From Apostichopus japonicus (lineage: Eukaryota > Echinodermata > Holothuroidea > Aspidochirotida > Stichopodidae), in assembly GCF_037975245.1 (NCBI RefSeq), contig NC_092575.1, forward strand, positions 18,009,810-18,073,809: a DNA stretch of 64,000 nt. Reading direction: 5' to 3'. The notes beneath the pieces were generated by a model. It was given only the letters and a program-made list of their open reading frames with translations. It searched no databases and was not told the origin of the DNA. Position 1 is the stretch's first letter. Every line of letters starts with the position of its first letter. Positions 35,001 to 50,713 of the stretch are shown one piece after another. A program made the position numbers and the translations under genes.

Positions 35001-38000
35001 ACAGCAGTTGATATAAATCTATGTTCGTTTCTAATACTTAAACTTCCAGAGACCGTATAAGATCGCGGCAAAAGCAAACTGCCCCCACCTGGTCTCGAGC
35101 CCGCGATCCAAAATACGTCACGCTCTCGAGGTACAGAGCAACCAACCGCGCCACGACAGCAGTTGATATAAATCTATGTTCGTTTCTAATACTTAAACTT
35201 CCAGAGACCGTATAAGATCGCGGCAAAAGCAAACTGCCCCCACCTGGTCTCGAGCCCGCGATCCAAAATACGTCACGCTCTCGAGGTACAGAGCAACCAA
35301 CCGCGCCACGACAGCAGTTGATATAAATCTATGTTCGTTTCTAATACTTAAACTTCCAGAGACCGTATAAGATCGCGGCAAAAGCAAACTGCCCCCACCT
35401 GGTCTCGAGCCCGCGATCCAAAATACGTCACGCTCTCGAGGTACAGAGCAACCAACCGCGCCACGACAGCAGTTGATATAAATCTATGTTCGTTTCTAAT
35501 ACTTAAACTTCCAGAGACCGTATAAGATCGCGGCAAAAGCAAACTGCCCCCACCTGGTCTCGAGCCCGCGATCCAAAATACGTCACGCTCTCGAGGTACA
35601 GAGCAACCAACCGCGCCACGACAGCAGTTGATATAAATCTATGTTCGTTTCTAATACTTAAACTTCCAGAGACCGTATAAGATCGCGGCAAAAGCAAACT
35701 GCCCCCACCTGGTCTCGAGCCCGCGATCCAAAATACGTCACGCTCTCGAGGTACAGAGCAACCAACCGCGCCACGACAGCAGTTGATATAAATCTATGTT
35801 CGTTTCTAATACTTAAACTTCCAGAGACCGTATAAGATCGCGGCAAAAGCAAACTGCCCCCACCTGGTCTCGAGCCCGCGATCCAAAATACGTCACGCTC
35901 TCGAGGTACAGAGCAACCAACCGCGCCACGACAGCAGTTGATATAAATCTATGTTCGTTTCTAATACTTAAACTTCCAGAGACCGTATAAGATCGCGGCA
36001 AAAGCAAACTGCCCCCACCTGGTCTCGAGCCCGCGATCCAAAATACGTCACGCTCTCGAGGTACAGAGCAACCAACCGCGCCACGACAGCAGTTGATATA
36101 AATCTATGTTCGTTTCTAATACTTAAACTTCCAGAGACCGTATAAGATCGCGGCAAAAGCAAACTGCCCCCACCTGGTCTCGAGCCCGCGATCCAAAATA
36201 CGTCACGCTCTCGAGGTACAGAGCAACCAACCGCGCCACGACAGCAGTTGATATAAATCTATGTTCGTTTCTAATACTTAAACTTCCAGAGACCGTATAA
36301 GATCGCGGCAAAAGCAAACTGCCCCCACCTGGTCTCGAGCCCGCGATCCAAAATACGTCACGCTCTCGAGGTACAGAGCAACCAACCGCGCCACGACAGC
36401 AGTTGATATAAATCTATGTTCGTTTCTAATACTTAAACTTCCAGAGACCGTATAAGATCGCGGCAAAAGCAAACTGCCCCCACCTGGTCTCGAGCCCGCG
36501 ATCCAAAATACGTCACGCTCTCGAGGTACAGAGCAACCAACCGCGCCACGACAGCAGTTGATATAAATCTATGTTCGTTTCTAATACTTAAACTTCCAGA
36601 GACCGTATAAGATCGCGGCAAAAGCAAACTGCCCCCACCTGGTCTCGAGCCCGCGATCCAAAATACGTCACGCTCTCGAGGTACAGAGCAACCAACCGCG
36701 CCACGACAGCAGTTGATATAAATCTATGTTCGTTTCTAATACTTAAACTTCCAGAGACCGTATAAGATCGCGGCAAAAGCAAACTGCCCCCACCTGGTCT
36801 CGAGCCCGCGATCCAAAATACGTCACGCTCTCGAGGTACAGAGCAACCAACCGCGCCACGACAGCAGTTGATATAAATCTATGTTCGTTTCTAATACTTA
36901 AACTTCCAGAGACCGTATAAGATCGCGGCAAAAGCAAACTGCCCCCACCTGGTCTCGAGCCCGCGATCCAAAAATACGTCACGCTCTCGAGGTACAGAGC
37001 AACCAACCGCGCCACGACAGCAGTTGATATAAATCTATGTTCGTTTCTAATACTTAAACTTCCAGAGACCGTATAAGATCGCGGCAAAAGCAAACTGCCC
37101 CCACCTGGTCTCGAGCCCGCGATCCAAAATACGTCACGCTCTCGAGGTACAGAGCAACCAACCGCGCCACGACAGCAGTTGATATAAATCTATGTTCGTT
37201 TCTAATACTTAAACTTCCAGAGACCGTATAAGATCGCGGCAAAAGCAAACTGCCCCCACCTGGTCTCGAGCCCGCGATCCAAAATACGTCACGCTCTCGA
37301 GGTACAGAGCAACCAACCGCGCCACGACAGCAGTTGATATAAATCTATGTTCGTTTCTAATACTTAAACTTCCAGAGACCGTATAAGATCGCGGCAAAAG
37401 CAAACTGCCCCCACCTGGTCTCGAGCCCGCGATCCAAAATACGTCACGCTCTCGAGGTACAGAGCAACCAACCGCGCCACGACAGCAGTTGATATAAATC
37501 TATGTTCGTTTCTAATACTTAAACTTCCAGAGACCGTATAAGATCGCGGCAAAAGCAAACTGCCCCCACCTGGTCTCGAGCCCGCGATCCAAAATACGTC
37601 ACGCTCTCGAGGTACAGAGCAACCAACCGCGCCACGACAGCAGTTGATATAAATCTATGTTCGTTTCTAATACTTAAACTTCCAGAGACCGTATAAGATC
37701 GCGGCAAAAGCAAACTGCCCCCACCTGGTCTCGAGCCCGCGATCCAAAATACGTCACGCTCTCGAGGTACAGAGCAACCAACCGCGCCACGACAGCAGTT
37801 GATATAAATCTATGTTCGTTTCTAATACTTAAACTTCCAGAGACCGTATAAGATCGCGGCAAAAGCAAACTGCCCCCACCTGGTCTCGAGCCCGCGATCC
37901 AAAATACGTCACGCTCTCGAGGTACAGAGCAACCAACCGCGCCACGACAGCAGTTGATATAAATCTATGTTCGTTTCTAATACTTAAACTTCCAGAGACC

Positions 38001-41000
38001 GTATAAGATCGCGGCAAAAGCAAACTGCCCCCACCTGGTCTCGAGCCCGCGATCCAAAATACGTCACGCTCTCGAGGTACAGAGCAACCAACCGCGCCAC
38101 GACAGCAGTTGATATAAATCTATGTTCGTTTCTAATACTTAAACTTCCAGAGACCGTATAAGATCGCGGCAAAAGCAAACTGCCCCCACCTGGTCTCGAG
38201 CCCGCGATCCAAAATACGTCACGCTCTCGAGGTACAGAGCAACCAACCGCGCCACGACAGCAGTTGATATAAATCTATGTTCGTTTCTAATACTTAAACT
38301 TCCAGAGACCGTATAAGATCGCGGCAAAAGCAAACTGCCCCCACCTGGTCTCGAGCCCGCGATCCAAAAATACGTCACGCTCTCGAGGTACAGAGCAACC
38401 AACCGCGCCACGACAGCAGTTGATATAAATCTATGTTCGTTTCTAATACTTAAACTTCCAGAGACCGTATAAGATCGCGGCAAAAGCAAACTGCCCCCAC
38501 CTGGTCTCGAGCCCGCGATCCAAAATACGTCACGCTCTCGAGGTACAGAGCAACCAACCGCGCCACGACAGCAGTTGATATAAATCTATGTTCGTTTCTA
38601 ATACTTAAACTTCCAGAGACCGTATAAGATCGCGGCAAAAGCAAACTGCCCCCACCTGGTCTCGAGCCCGCGATCCAAAATACGTCACGCTCTCGAGGTA
38701 CAGAGCAACCAACCGCGCCACGACAGCAGTTGATATAAATCTATGTTCGTTTCTAATACTTAAACTTCCAGAGACCGTATAAGATCGCGGCAAAAGCAAA
38801 CTGCCCCCACCTGGTCTCGAGCCCGCGATCCAAAATACGTCACGCTCTCGAGGTACAGAGCAACCAACCGCGCCACGACAGCAGTTGATATAAATCTATG
38901 TTCGTTTCTAATACTTAAACTTCCAGAGACCGTATAAGATCGCGGCAAAAGCAAACTGCCCCCACCTGGTCTCGAGCCCGCGATCCAAAATACGTCACGC
39001 TCTCGAGGTACAGAGCAACCAACCGCGCCACGACAGCAGTTGATATAAATCTATGTTCGTTTCTAATACTTAAACTTCCAGAGACCGTATAAGATCGCGG
39101 CAAAAGCAAACTGCCCCCACCTGGTCTCGAGCCCGCGATCCAAAATACGTCACGCTCTCGAGGTACAGAGCAACCAACCGCGCCACGACAGCAGTTGATA
39201 TAAATCTATGTTCGTTTCTAATACTTAAACTTCCAGAGACCGTATAAGATCGCGGCAAAAGCAAACTGCCCCCACCTGGTCTCGAGCCCGCGATCCAAAA
39301 ATACGTCACGCTCTCGAGGTACAGAGCAACCAACCGCGCCACGACAGCAGTTGATATAAATCTATGTTCGTTTCTAATACTTAAACTTCCAGAGACCGTA
39401 TAAGATCGCGGCAAAAGCAAACTGCCCCCACCTGGTCTCGAGCCCGCGATCCAAAATACGTCACGCTCTCGAGGTACAGAGCAACCAACCGCGCCACGAC
39501 AGCAGTTGATATAAATCTATGTTCGTTTCTAATACTTAAACTTCCAGAGACCGTATAAGATCGCGGCAAAAGCAAACTGCCCCCACCTGGTCTCGAGCCC
39601 GCGATCCAAAATACGTCACGCTCTCGAGGTACAGAGCAACCAACCGCGCCACGACAGCAGTTGATATAAATCTATGTTCGTTTCTAATACTTAAACTTCC
39701 AGAGACCGTATAAGATCGCGGCAAAAGCAAACTGCCCCCACCTGGTCTCGAGCCCGCGATCCAAAATACGTCACGCTCTCGAGGTACAGAGCAACCAACC
39801 GCGCCACGACAGCAGTTGATATAAATCTATGTTCGTTTCTAATACTTAAACTTCCAGAGACCGTATAAGATCGCGGCAAAAGCAAACTGCCCCCACCTGG
39901 TCTCGAGCCCGCGATCCAAAATACGTCACGCTCTCGAGGTACAGAGCAACCAACCGCGCCACGACAGCAGTTGATATAAATCTATGTTCGTTTCTAATAC
40001 TTAAACTTCCAGAGACCGTATAAGATCGCGGCAAAAGCAAACTGCCCCCACCTGGTCTCGAGCCCGCGATCCAAAAATACGTCACGCTCTCGAGGTACAG
40101 AGCAACCAACCGCGCCACGACAGCAGTTGATATAAATCTATGTTCGTTTCTAATACTTAAACTTCCAGAGACCGTATAAGATCGCGGCAAAAGCAAACTG
40201 CCCCCACCTGGTCTCGAGCCCGCGATCCAAAAATACGTCACGCTCTCGAGGTACAGAGCAACCAACCGCGCCACGACAGCAGTTGATATAAATCTATGTT
40301 CGTTTCTAATACTTAAACTTCCAGAGACCGTATAAGATCGCGGCAAAAGCAAACTGCCCCCACCTGGTCTCGAGCCCGCGATCCAAAATACGTCACGCTC
40401 TCGAGGTACAGAGCAACCAACCGCGCCACGACAGCAGTTGATATAAATCTATGTTCGTTTCTAATACTTAAACTTCCAGAGACCGTATAAGATCGCGGCA
40501 AAAGCAAACTGCCCCCACCTGGTCTCGAGCCCGCGATCCAAAATACGTCACGCTCTCGAGGTACAGAGCAACCAACCGCGCCACGACAGCAGTTGATATA
40601 AATCTATGTTCGTTTCTAATACTTAAACTTCCAGAGACCGTATAAGATCGCGGCAAAAGCAAACTGCCCCCACCTGGTCTCGAGCCCGCGATCCAAAATA
40701 CGTCACGCTCTCGAGGTACAGAGCAACCAACCGCGCCACGACAGCAGTTGATATAAATCTATGTTCGTTTCTAATACTTAAACTTCCAGAGACCGTATAA
40801 GATCGCGGCAAAAGCAAACTGCCCCCACCTGGTCTCGAGCCCGCGATCCAAAATACGTCACGCTCTCGAGGTACAGAGCAACCAACCGCGCCACGACAGC
40901 AGTTGATATAAATCTATGTTCGTTTCTAATACTTAAACTTCCAGAGACCGTATAAGATCGCGGCAAAAGCAAACTGCCCCCACCTGGTCTCGAGCCCGCG

Positions 41001-44000
41001 ATCCAAAAATACGTCACGCTCTCGAGGTACAGAGCAACCAACCGCGCCACGACAGCAGTTGATATAAATCTATGTTCGTTTCTAATACTTAAACTTCCAG
41101 AGACCGTATAAGATCGCGGCAAAAGCAAACTGCCCCCACCTGGTCTCGAGCCCGCGATCCAAAATACGTCACGCTCTCGAGGTACAGAGCAACCAACCGC
41201 GCCACGACAGCAGTTGATATAAATCTATGTTCGTTTCTAATACTTAAACTTCCAGAGACCGTATAAGATCGCGGCAAAAGCAAACTGCCCCCACCTGGTC
41301 TCGAGCCCGCGATCCAAAATACGTCACGCTCTCGAGGTACAGAGCAACCAACCGCGCCACGACAGCAGTTGATATAAATCTATGTTCGTTTCTAATACTT
41401 AAACTTCCAGAGACCGTATAAGATCGCGGCAAAAGCAAACTGCCCCCACCTGGTCTCGAGCCCGCGATCCAAAATACGTCACGCTCTCGAGGTACAGAGC
41501 AACCAACCGCGCCACGACAGCAGTTGATATAAATCTATGTTCGTTTCTAATACTTAAACTTCCAGAGACCGTATAAGATCGCGGCAAAAGCAAACTGCCC
41601 CCACCTGGTCTCGAGCCCGCGATCCAAAAATACGTCACGCTCTCGAGGTACAGAGCAACCAACCGCGCCACGACAGCAGTTGATATAAATCTATGTTCGT
41701 TTCTAATACTTAAACTTCCAGAGACCGTATAAGATCGCGGCAAAAGCAAACTGCCCCCACCTGGTCTCGAGCCCGCGATCCAAAATACGTCACGCTCTCG
41801 AGGTACAGAGCAACCAACCGCGCCACGACAGCAGTTGATATAAATCTATGTTCGTTTCTAATACTTAAACTTCCAGAGACCGTATAAGATCGCGGCAAAA
41901 GCAAACTGCCCCCACCTGGTCTCGAGCCCGCGATCCAAAATACGTCACGCTCTCGAGGTACAGAGCAACCAACCGCGCCACGACAGCAGTTGATATAAAT
42001 CTATGTTCGTTTCTAATACTTAAACTTCCAGAGACCGTATAAGATCGCGGCAAAAGCAAACTGCCCCCACCTGGTCTCGAGCCCGCGATCCAAAAATACG
42101 TCACGCTCTCGAGGTACAGAGCAACCAACCGCGCCACGACAGCAGTTGATATAAATCTATGTTCGTTTCTAATACTTAAACTTCCAGAGACCGTATAAGA
42201 TCGCGGCAAAAGCAAACTGCCCCCACCTGGTCTCGAGCCCGCGATCCAAAATACGTCACGCTCTCGAGGTACAGAGCAACCAACCGCGCCACGACAGCAG
42301 TTGATATAAATCTATGTTCGTTTCTAATACTTAAACTTCCAGAGACCGTATAAGATCGCGGCAAAAGCAAACTGCCCCCACCTGGTCTCGAGCCCGCGAT
42401 CCAAAATACGTCACGCTCTCGAGGTACAGAGCAACCAACCGCGCCACGACAGCAGTTGATATAAATCTATGTTCGTTTCTAATACTTAAACTTCCAGAGA
42501 CCGTATAAGATCGTGGCAAAAGCAAACTGCCCCCACCTGGTCTCGAGCCCGCGATCCAAAAATACGTCACGCTCTCGAGGTACAGAGCAACCAACCGCGC
42601 CACGACAGCAGTTGATATAAATCTATGTTCGTTTCTAATACTTAAACTTCCAGAGACCGTATAAGATCGCGGCAAAAGCAAACTGCCCCCACCTGGTCTC
42701 GAGCCCGCGATCCAAAATACGTCACGCTCTCGAGGTACAGAGCAACCAACCGCGCCACGACAGCAGTTGATATAAATCTATGTTCGTTTCTAATACTTAA
42801 ACTTCCAGAGACCGTATAAGATCGCGGCAAAAGCAAACTGCCCCCACCTGGTCTCGAGCCCGCGATCCAAAATACGTCACGCTCTCGAGGTACAGAGCAA
42901 CCAACCGCGCCACGACAGCAGTTGATATAAATCTATGTTCGTTTCTAATACTTAAACTTCCAGAGACCGTATAAGATCGCGGCAAAAGCAAACTGCCCCC
43001 ACCTGGTCTCGAGCCCGCGATCCAAAATACGTCACGCTCTCGAGGTACAGAGCAACCAACCGCGCCACGACAGCAGTTGATATAAATCTATGTTCGTTTC
43101 TAATACTTAAACTTCCAGAGACCGTATAAGATCGCGGCAAAAGCAAACTGCCCCCACCTGGTCTCGAGCCCGCGATCCAAAATACGTCACGCTCTCGAGG
43201 TACAGAGCAACCAACCGCGCCACGACAGCAGTTGATATAAATCTATGTTCGTTTCTAATACTTAAACTTCCAGAGACCGTATAAGATCGCGGCAAAAGCA
43301 AACTGCCCCCACCTGGTCTCGAGCCCGCGATCCAAAATACGTCACGCTCTCGAGGTACAGAGCAACCAACCGCGCCACGACAGCAGTTGATATAAATCTA
43401 TGTTCGTTTCTAATACTTAAACTTCCAGAGACCGTATAAGATCGCGGCAAAAGCAAACTGCCCCCACCTGGTCTCGAGCCCGCGATCCAAAATACGTCAC
43501 GCTCTCGAGGTACAGAGCAACCAACCGCGCCACGACAGCAGTTGATATAAATCTATGTTCGTTTCTAATACTTAAACTTCCAGAGACCGTATAAGATCGC
43601 GGCAAAAGCAAACTGCCCCCACCTGGTCTCGAGCCCGCGATCCAAAATACGTCACGCTCTCGAGGTACAGAGCAACCAACCGCGCCACGACAGCAGTTGA
43701 TATAAATCTATGTTCGTTTCTAATACTTAAACTTCCAGAGACCGTATAAGATCGCGGCAAAAGCAAACTGCCCCCACCTGGTCTCGAGCCCGCGATCCAA
43801 AATACGTCACGCTCTCGAGGTACAGAGCAACCAACCGCGCCACGACAGCAGTTGATATAAATCTATGTTCGTTTCTAATACTTAAACTTCCAGAGACCGT
43901 ATAAGATCGCGGCAAAAGCAAACTGCCCCCACCTGGTCTCGAGCCCGCGATCCAAAATACGTCACGCTCTCGAGGTACAGAGCAACCAACCGCGCCACGA

Positions 44001-47000
44001 CAGCAGTTGATATAAATCTATGTTCGTTTCTAATACTTAAACTTCCAGAGACCGTATAAGATCGCGGCAAAAGCAAACTGCCCCCACCTGGTCTCGAGCC
44101 CGCGATCCAAAAATACGTCACGCTCTCGAGGTACAGAGCAACCAACCGCGCCACGACAGCAGTTGATATAAATCTATGTTCGTTTCTAATACTTAAACTT
44201 CCAGAGACCGTATAAGATCGCGGCAAAAGCAAACTGCCCCCACCTGGTCTCGAGCCCGCGATCCAAAATACGTCACGCTCTCGAGGTACAGAGCAACCAA
44301 CCGCGCCACGACAGCAGTTGATATAAATCTATGTTCGTTTCTAATACTTAAACTTCCAGAGACCGTATAAGATCGCGGCAAAAGCAAACTGCCCCCACCT
44401 GGTCTCGAGCCCGCGATCCAAAATACGTCACGCTCTCGAGGTACAGAGCAACCAACCGCGCCACGACAGCAGTTGATATAAATCTATGTTCGTTTCTAAT
44501 ACTTAAACTTCCAGAGACCGTATAAGATCGCGGCAAAAGCAAACTGCCCCCACCTGGTCTCGAGCCCGCGATCCAAAATACGTCACGCTCTCGAGGTACA
44601 GAGCAACCAACCGCGCCACGACAGCAGTTGATATAAATCTATGTTCGTTTCTAATACTTAAACTTCCAGAGACCGTATAAGATCGCGGCAAAAGCAAACT
44701 GCCCCCACCTGGTCTCGAGCCCGCGATCCAAAATACGTCACGCTCTCGAGGTACAGAGCAACCAACCGCGCCACGACAGCAGTTGATATAAATCTATGTT
44801 CGTTTCTAATACTTAAACTTCCAGAGACCGTATAAGATCGCGGCAAAAGCAAACTGCCCCCACCTGGTCTCGAGCCCGCGATCCAAAATACGTCACGCTC
44901 TCGAGGTACAGAGCAACCAACCGCGCCACGACAGCAGTTGATATAAATCTATGTTCGTTTCTAATACTTAAACTTCCAGAGACCGTATAAGATCGCGGCA
45001 AAAGCAAACTGCCCCCACCTGGTCTCGAGCCCGCGATCCAAAATACGTCACGCTCTCGAGGTACAGAGCAACCAACCGCGCCACGACAGCAGTTGATATA
45101 AATCTATGTTCGTTTCTAATACTTAAACTTCCAGAGACCGTATAAGATCGCGGCAAAAGCAAACTGCCCCCACCTGGTCTCGAGCCCGCGATCCAAAATA
45201 CGTCACGCTCTCGAGGTACAGAGCAACCAACCGCGCCACGACAGCAGTTGATATAAATCTATGTTCGTTTCTAATACTTAAACTTCCAGAGACCGTATAA
45301 GATCGCGGCAAAAGCAAACTGCCCCCACCTGGTCTCGAGCCCGCGATCCAAAATACGTCACGCTCTCGAGGTACAGAGCAACCAACCGCGCCACGACAGC
45401 AGTTGATATAAATCTATGTTCGTTTCTAATACTTAAACTTCCAGAGACCGTATAAGATCGCGGCAAAAGCAAACTGCCCCCACCTGGTCTCGAGCCCGCG
45501 ATCCAAAATACGTCACGCTCTCGAGGTACAGAGCAACCAACCGCGCCACGACAGCAGTTGATATAAATCTATGTTCGTTTCTAATACTTAAACTTCCAGA
45601 GACCGTATAAGATCGCGGCAAAAGCAAACTGCCCCCACCTGGTCTCGAGCCCGCGATCCAAAATACGTCACGCTCTCGAGGTACAGAGCAACCAACCGCG
45701 CCACGACAGCAGTTGATATAAATCTATGTTCGTTTCTAATACTTAAACTTCCAGAGACCGTATAAGATCGCGGCAAAAGCAAACTGCCCCCACCTGGTCT
45801 CGAGCCCGCGATCCAAAATACGTCACGCTCTCGAGGTACAGAGCAACCAACCGCGCCACGACAGCAGTTGATATAAATCTATGTTCGTTTCTAATACTTA
45901 AACTTCCAGAGACCGTATAAGATCGCGGCAAAAGCAAACTGCCCCCACCTGGTCTCGAGCCCGCGATCCAAAATACGTCACGCTCTCGAGGTACAGAGCA
46001 ACCAACCGCGCCACGACAGCAGTTGATATAAATCTATGTTCGTTTCTAATACTTAAACTTCCAGAGACCGTATAAGATCGCGGCAAAAGCAAACTGCCCC
46101 CACCTGGTCTCGAGCCCGCGATCCAAAATACGTCACGCTCTCGAGGTACAGAGCAACCAACCGCGCCACGACAGCAGTTGATATAAATCTATGTTCGTTT
46201 CTAATACTTAAACTTCCAGAGACCGTATAAGATCGCGGCAAAAGCAAACTGCCCCCACCTGGTCTCGAGCCCGCGATCCAAAATACGTCACGCTCTCGAG
46301 GTACAGAGCAACCAACCGCGCCACGACAGCAGTTGATATAAATCTATGTTCGTTTCTAATACTTAAACTTCCAGAGACCGTATAAGATCGCGGCAAAAGC
46401 AAACTGCCCCCACCTGGTCTCGAGCCCGCGATCCAAAATACGTCACGCTCTCGAGGTACAGAGCAACCAACCGCGCCACGACAGCAGTTGATATAAATCT
46501 ATGTTCGTTTCTAATACTTAAACTTCCAGAGACCGTATAAGATCGCGGCAAAAGCAAACTGCCCCCACCTGGTCTCGAGCCCGCGATCCAAAATACGTCA
46601 CGCTCTCGAGGTACAGAGCAACCAACCGCGCCACGACAGCAGTTGATATAAATCTATGTTCGTTTCTAATACTTAAACTTCCAGAGACCGTATAAGATCG
46701 CGGCAAAAGCAAACTGCCCCCACCTGGTCTCGAGCCCGCGATCCAAAATACGTCACGCTCTCGAGGTACAGAGCAACCAACCGCGCCACGACAGCAGTTG
46801 ATATAAATCTATGTTCGTTTCTAATACTTAAACTTCCAGAGACCGTATAAGATCGCGGCAAAAGCAAACTGCCCCCACCTGGTCTCGAGCCCGCGATCCA
46901 AAATACGTCACGCTCTCGAGGTACAGAGCAACCAACCGCGCCACGACAGCAGTTGATATAAATCTATGTTCGTTTCTAATACTTAAACTTCCAGAGACCG

Positions 47001-50000
47001 TATAAGATCGCGGCAAAAGCAAACTGCCCCCACCTGGTCTCGAGCCCGCGATCCAAAATACGTCACGCTCTCGAGGTACAGAGCAACCAACCGCGCCACG
47101 ACAGCAGTTGATATAAATCTATGTTCGTTTCTAATACTTAAACTTCCAGAGACCGTATAAGATCGCGGCAAAAGCAAACTGCCCCCACCTGGTCTCGAGC
47201 CCGCGATCCAAAAATACGTCACGCTCTCGAGGTACAGAGCAACCAACCGCGCCACGACAGCAGTTGATATAAATCTATGTTCGTTTCTAATACTTAAACT
47301 TCCAGAGACCGTATAAGATCGCGGCAAAAGCAAACTGCCCCCACCTGGTCTCGAGCCCGCGATCCAAAAATACGTCACGCTCTCGAGGTACAGAGCAACC
47401 AACCGCGCCACGACAGCAGTTGATATAAATCTATGTTCGTTTCTAATACTTAAACTTCCAGAGACCGTATAAGATCGCGGCAAAAGCAAACTGCCCCCAC
47501 CTGGTCTCGAGCCCGCGATCCAAAAATACGTCACGCTCTCGAGGTACAGAGCAACCAACCGCGCCACGACAGCAGTTGATATAAATCTATGTTCGTTTCT
47601 AATACTTAAACTTCCAGAGACCGTATAAGATCGCGGCAAAAGCAAACTGCCCCCACCTGGTCTCGAGCCCGCGATCCAAAATACGTCACGCTCTCGAGGT
47701 ACAGAGCAACCAACCGCGCCACGACAGCAGTTGATATAAATCTATGTTCGTTTCTAATACTTAAACTTCCAGAGACCGTATAAGATCGCGGCAAAAGCAA
47801 ACTGCCCCCACCTGGTCTCGAGCCCGCGATCCAAAATACGTCACGCTCTCGAGGTACAGAGCAACCAACCGCGCCACGACAGCAGTTGATATAAATCTAT
47901 GTTCGTTTCTAATACTTAAACTTCCAGAGACCGTATAAGATCGCGGCAAAAGCAAACTGCCCCCACCTGGTCTCGAGCCCGCGATCCAAAATACGTCACG
48001 CTCTCGAGGTACAGAGCAACCAACCGCGCCACGACAGCAGTTGATATAAATCTATGTTCGTTTCTAATACTTAAACTTCCAGAGACCGTATAAGATCGCG
48101 GCAAAAGCAAACTGCCCCCACCTGGTCTCGAGCCCGCGATCCAAAATACGTCACGCTCTCGAGGTACAGAGCAACCAACCGCGCCACGACAGCAGTTGAT
48201 ATAAATCTATGTTCGTTTCTAATACTTAAACTTCCAGAGACCGTATAAGATCGCGGCAAAAGCAAACTGCCCCCACCTGGTCTCGAGCCCGCGATCCAAA
48301 AATACGTCACGCTCTCGAGGTACAGAGCAACCAACCGCGCCACGACAGCAGTTGATATAAATCTATGTTCGTTTCTAATACTTAAACTTCCAGAGACCGT
48401 ATAAGATCGCGGCAAAAGCAAACTGCCCCCACCTGGTCTCGAGCCCGCGATCCAAAATACGTCACGCTCTCGAGGTACAGAGCAACCAACCGCGCCACGA
48501 CAGCAGTTGATATAAATCTATGTTCGTTTCTAATACTTAAACTTCCAGAGACCGTATAAGATCGCGGCAAAAGCAAACTGCCCCCACCTGGTCTCGAGCC
48601 CGCGATCCAAAATACGTCACGCTCTCGAGGTACAGAGCAACCAACCGCGCCACGACAGCAGTTGATATAAATCTATGTTCGTTTCTAATACTTAAACTTC
48701 CAGAGACCGTATAAGATCGCGGCAAAAGCAAACTGCCCCCACCTGGTCTCGAGCCCGCGATCCAAAATACGTCACGCTCTCGAGGTACAGAGCAACCAAC
48801 CGCGCCACGACAGCAGTTGATATAAATCTATGTTCGTTTCTAATACTTAAACTTCCAGAGACCGTATAAGATCGCGGCAAAAGCAAACTGCCCCCACCTG
48901 GTCTCGAGCCCGCGATCCAAAATACGTCACGCTCTCGAGGTACAGAGCAACCAACCGCGCCACGACAGCAGTTGATATAAATCTATGTTCGTTTCTAATA
49001 CTTAAACTTCCAGAGACCGTATAAGATCGCGGCAAAAGCAAACTGCCCCCACCTGGTCTCGAGCCCGCGATCCAAAATACGTCACGCTCTCGAGGTACAG
49101 AGCAACCAACCGCGCCACGACAGCAGTTGATATAAATCTATGTTCGTTTCTAATACTTAAACTTCCAGAGACCGTATAAGATCGCGGCAAAAGCAAACTG
49201 CCCCCACCTGGTCTCGAGCCCGCGATCCAAAAATACGTCACGCTCTCGAGGTACAGAGCAACCAACCGCGCCACGACAGCAGTTGATATAAATCTATGTT
49301 CGTTTCTAATACTTAAACTTCCAGAGACCGTATAAGATCGCGGCAAAAGCAAACTGCCCCCACCTGGTCTCGAGCCCGCGATCCAAAATACGTCACGCTC
49401 TCGAGGTACAGAGCAACCAACCGCGCCACGACAGCAGTTGATATAAATCTATGTTCGTTTCTAATACTTAAACTTCCAGAGACCGTATAAGATCGCGGCA
49501 AAAGCAAACTGCCCCCACCTGGTCTCGAGCCCGCGATCCAAAAATACGTCACGCTCTCGAGGTACAGAGCAACCAACCGCGCCACGACAGCAGTTGATAT
49601 AAATCTATGTTCGTTTCTAATACTTAAACTTCCAGAGACCGTATAAGATCGCGGCAAAAGCAAACTGCCCCCACCTGGTCTCGAGCCCGCGATCCAAAAA
49701 TACGTCACGCTCTCGAGGTACAGAGCAACCAACCGCGCCACGACAGCAGTTGATATAAATCTATGTTCGTTTCTAATACTTAAACTTCCAGAGACCGTAT
49801 AAGATCGCGGCAAAAGCAAACTGCCCCCACCTGGTCTCGAGCCCGCGATCCAAAAATACGTCACGCTCTCGAGGTACAGAGCAACCAACCGCGCCACGAC
49901 AGCAGTTGATATAAATCTATGTTCGTTTCTAATACTTAAACTTCCAGAGACCGTATAAGATCGCGGCAAAAGCAAACTGCCCCCACCTGGTCTCGAGCCC

Positions 50001-50713
50001 GCGATCCAAAATACGTCACGCTCTCGAGGTACAGAGCAACCAACCGCGCCACGACAGCAGTTGATATAAATCTATGTTCGTTTCTAATACTTAAACTTCC
50101 AGAGACCGTATAAGATCGCGGCAAAAGCAAACTGCCCCCACCTGGTCTCGAGCCCGCGATCCAAAAATACGTCACGCTCTCGAGGTACAGAGCAACCAAC
50201 CGCGCCACGACAGCAGTTGATATAAATCTATGTTCGTTTCTAATACTTAAACTTCCAGAGACCGTATAAGATCGCGGCAAAAGCAAACTGCCCCCACCTG
50301 GTCTCGAGCCCGCGATCCAAAATACGTCACGCTCTCGAGGTACAGAGCAACCAACCGCGCCACGACAGCAGTTGATATAAATCTATGTTCGTTTCTAATA
50401 CTTAAACTTCCAGAGACCGTATAAGATCGCGGCAAAAGCAAACTGCCCCCACCTGGTCTCGAGCCCGCGATCCAAAAATACGTCACGCTCTCGAGGTACA
50501 GAGCAACCAACCGCGCCACGACAGCAGTTGATATAAATCTATGTTCGTTTCTAATACTTAAACTTCCAGAGACCGTATAAGATCGCGGCAAAAGCAAACT
50601 GCCCCCACCTGGTCTCGAGCCCGCGATCCAAAATACGTCACGCTCTCGAGGTACAGAGCAACCAACCGCGCCACGACAGCAGTTGATATAAATCTATGTT
50701 CGTTTCTAATACT

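Larger units (their letters stand above)
30235..36895 (-). repeat. Longest uniform 155-base stretch of B2 (about 43 units)
   Basis: Between the five-A units near 30148 and 36970 all units have the four-A tract, and I saw no base difference among them. About 6.7 kb of apparently perfect tandem repeat exceeds most short-range assembly resolving power, so copy number here is uncertain. Confidence 0.8.
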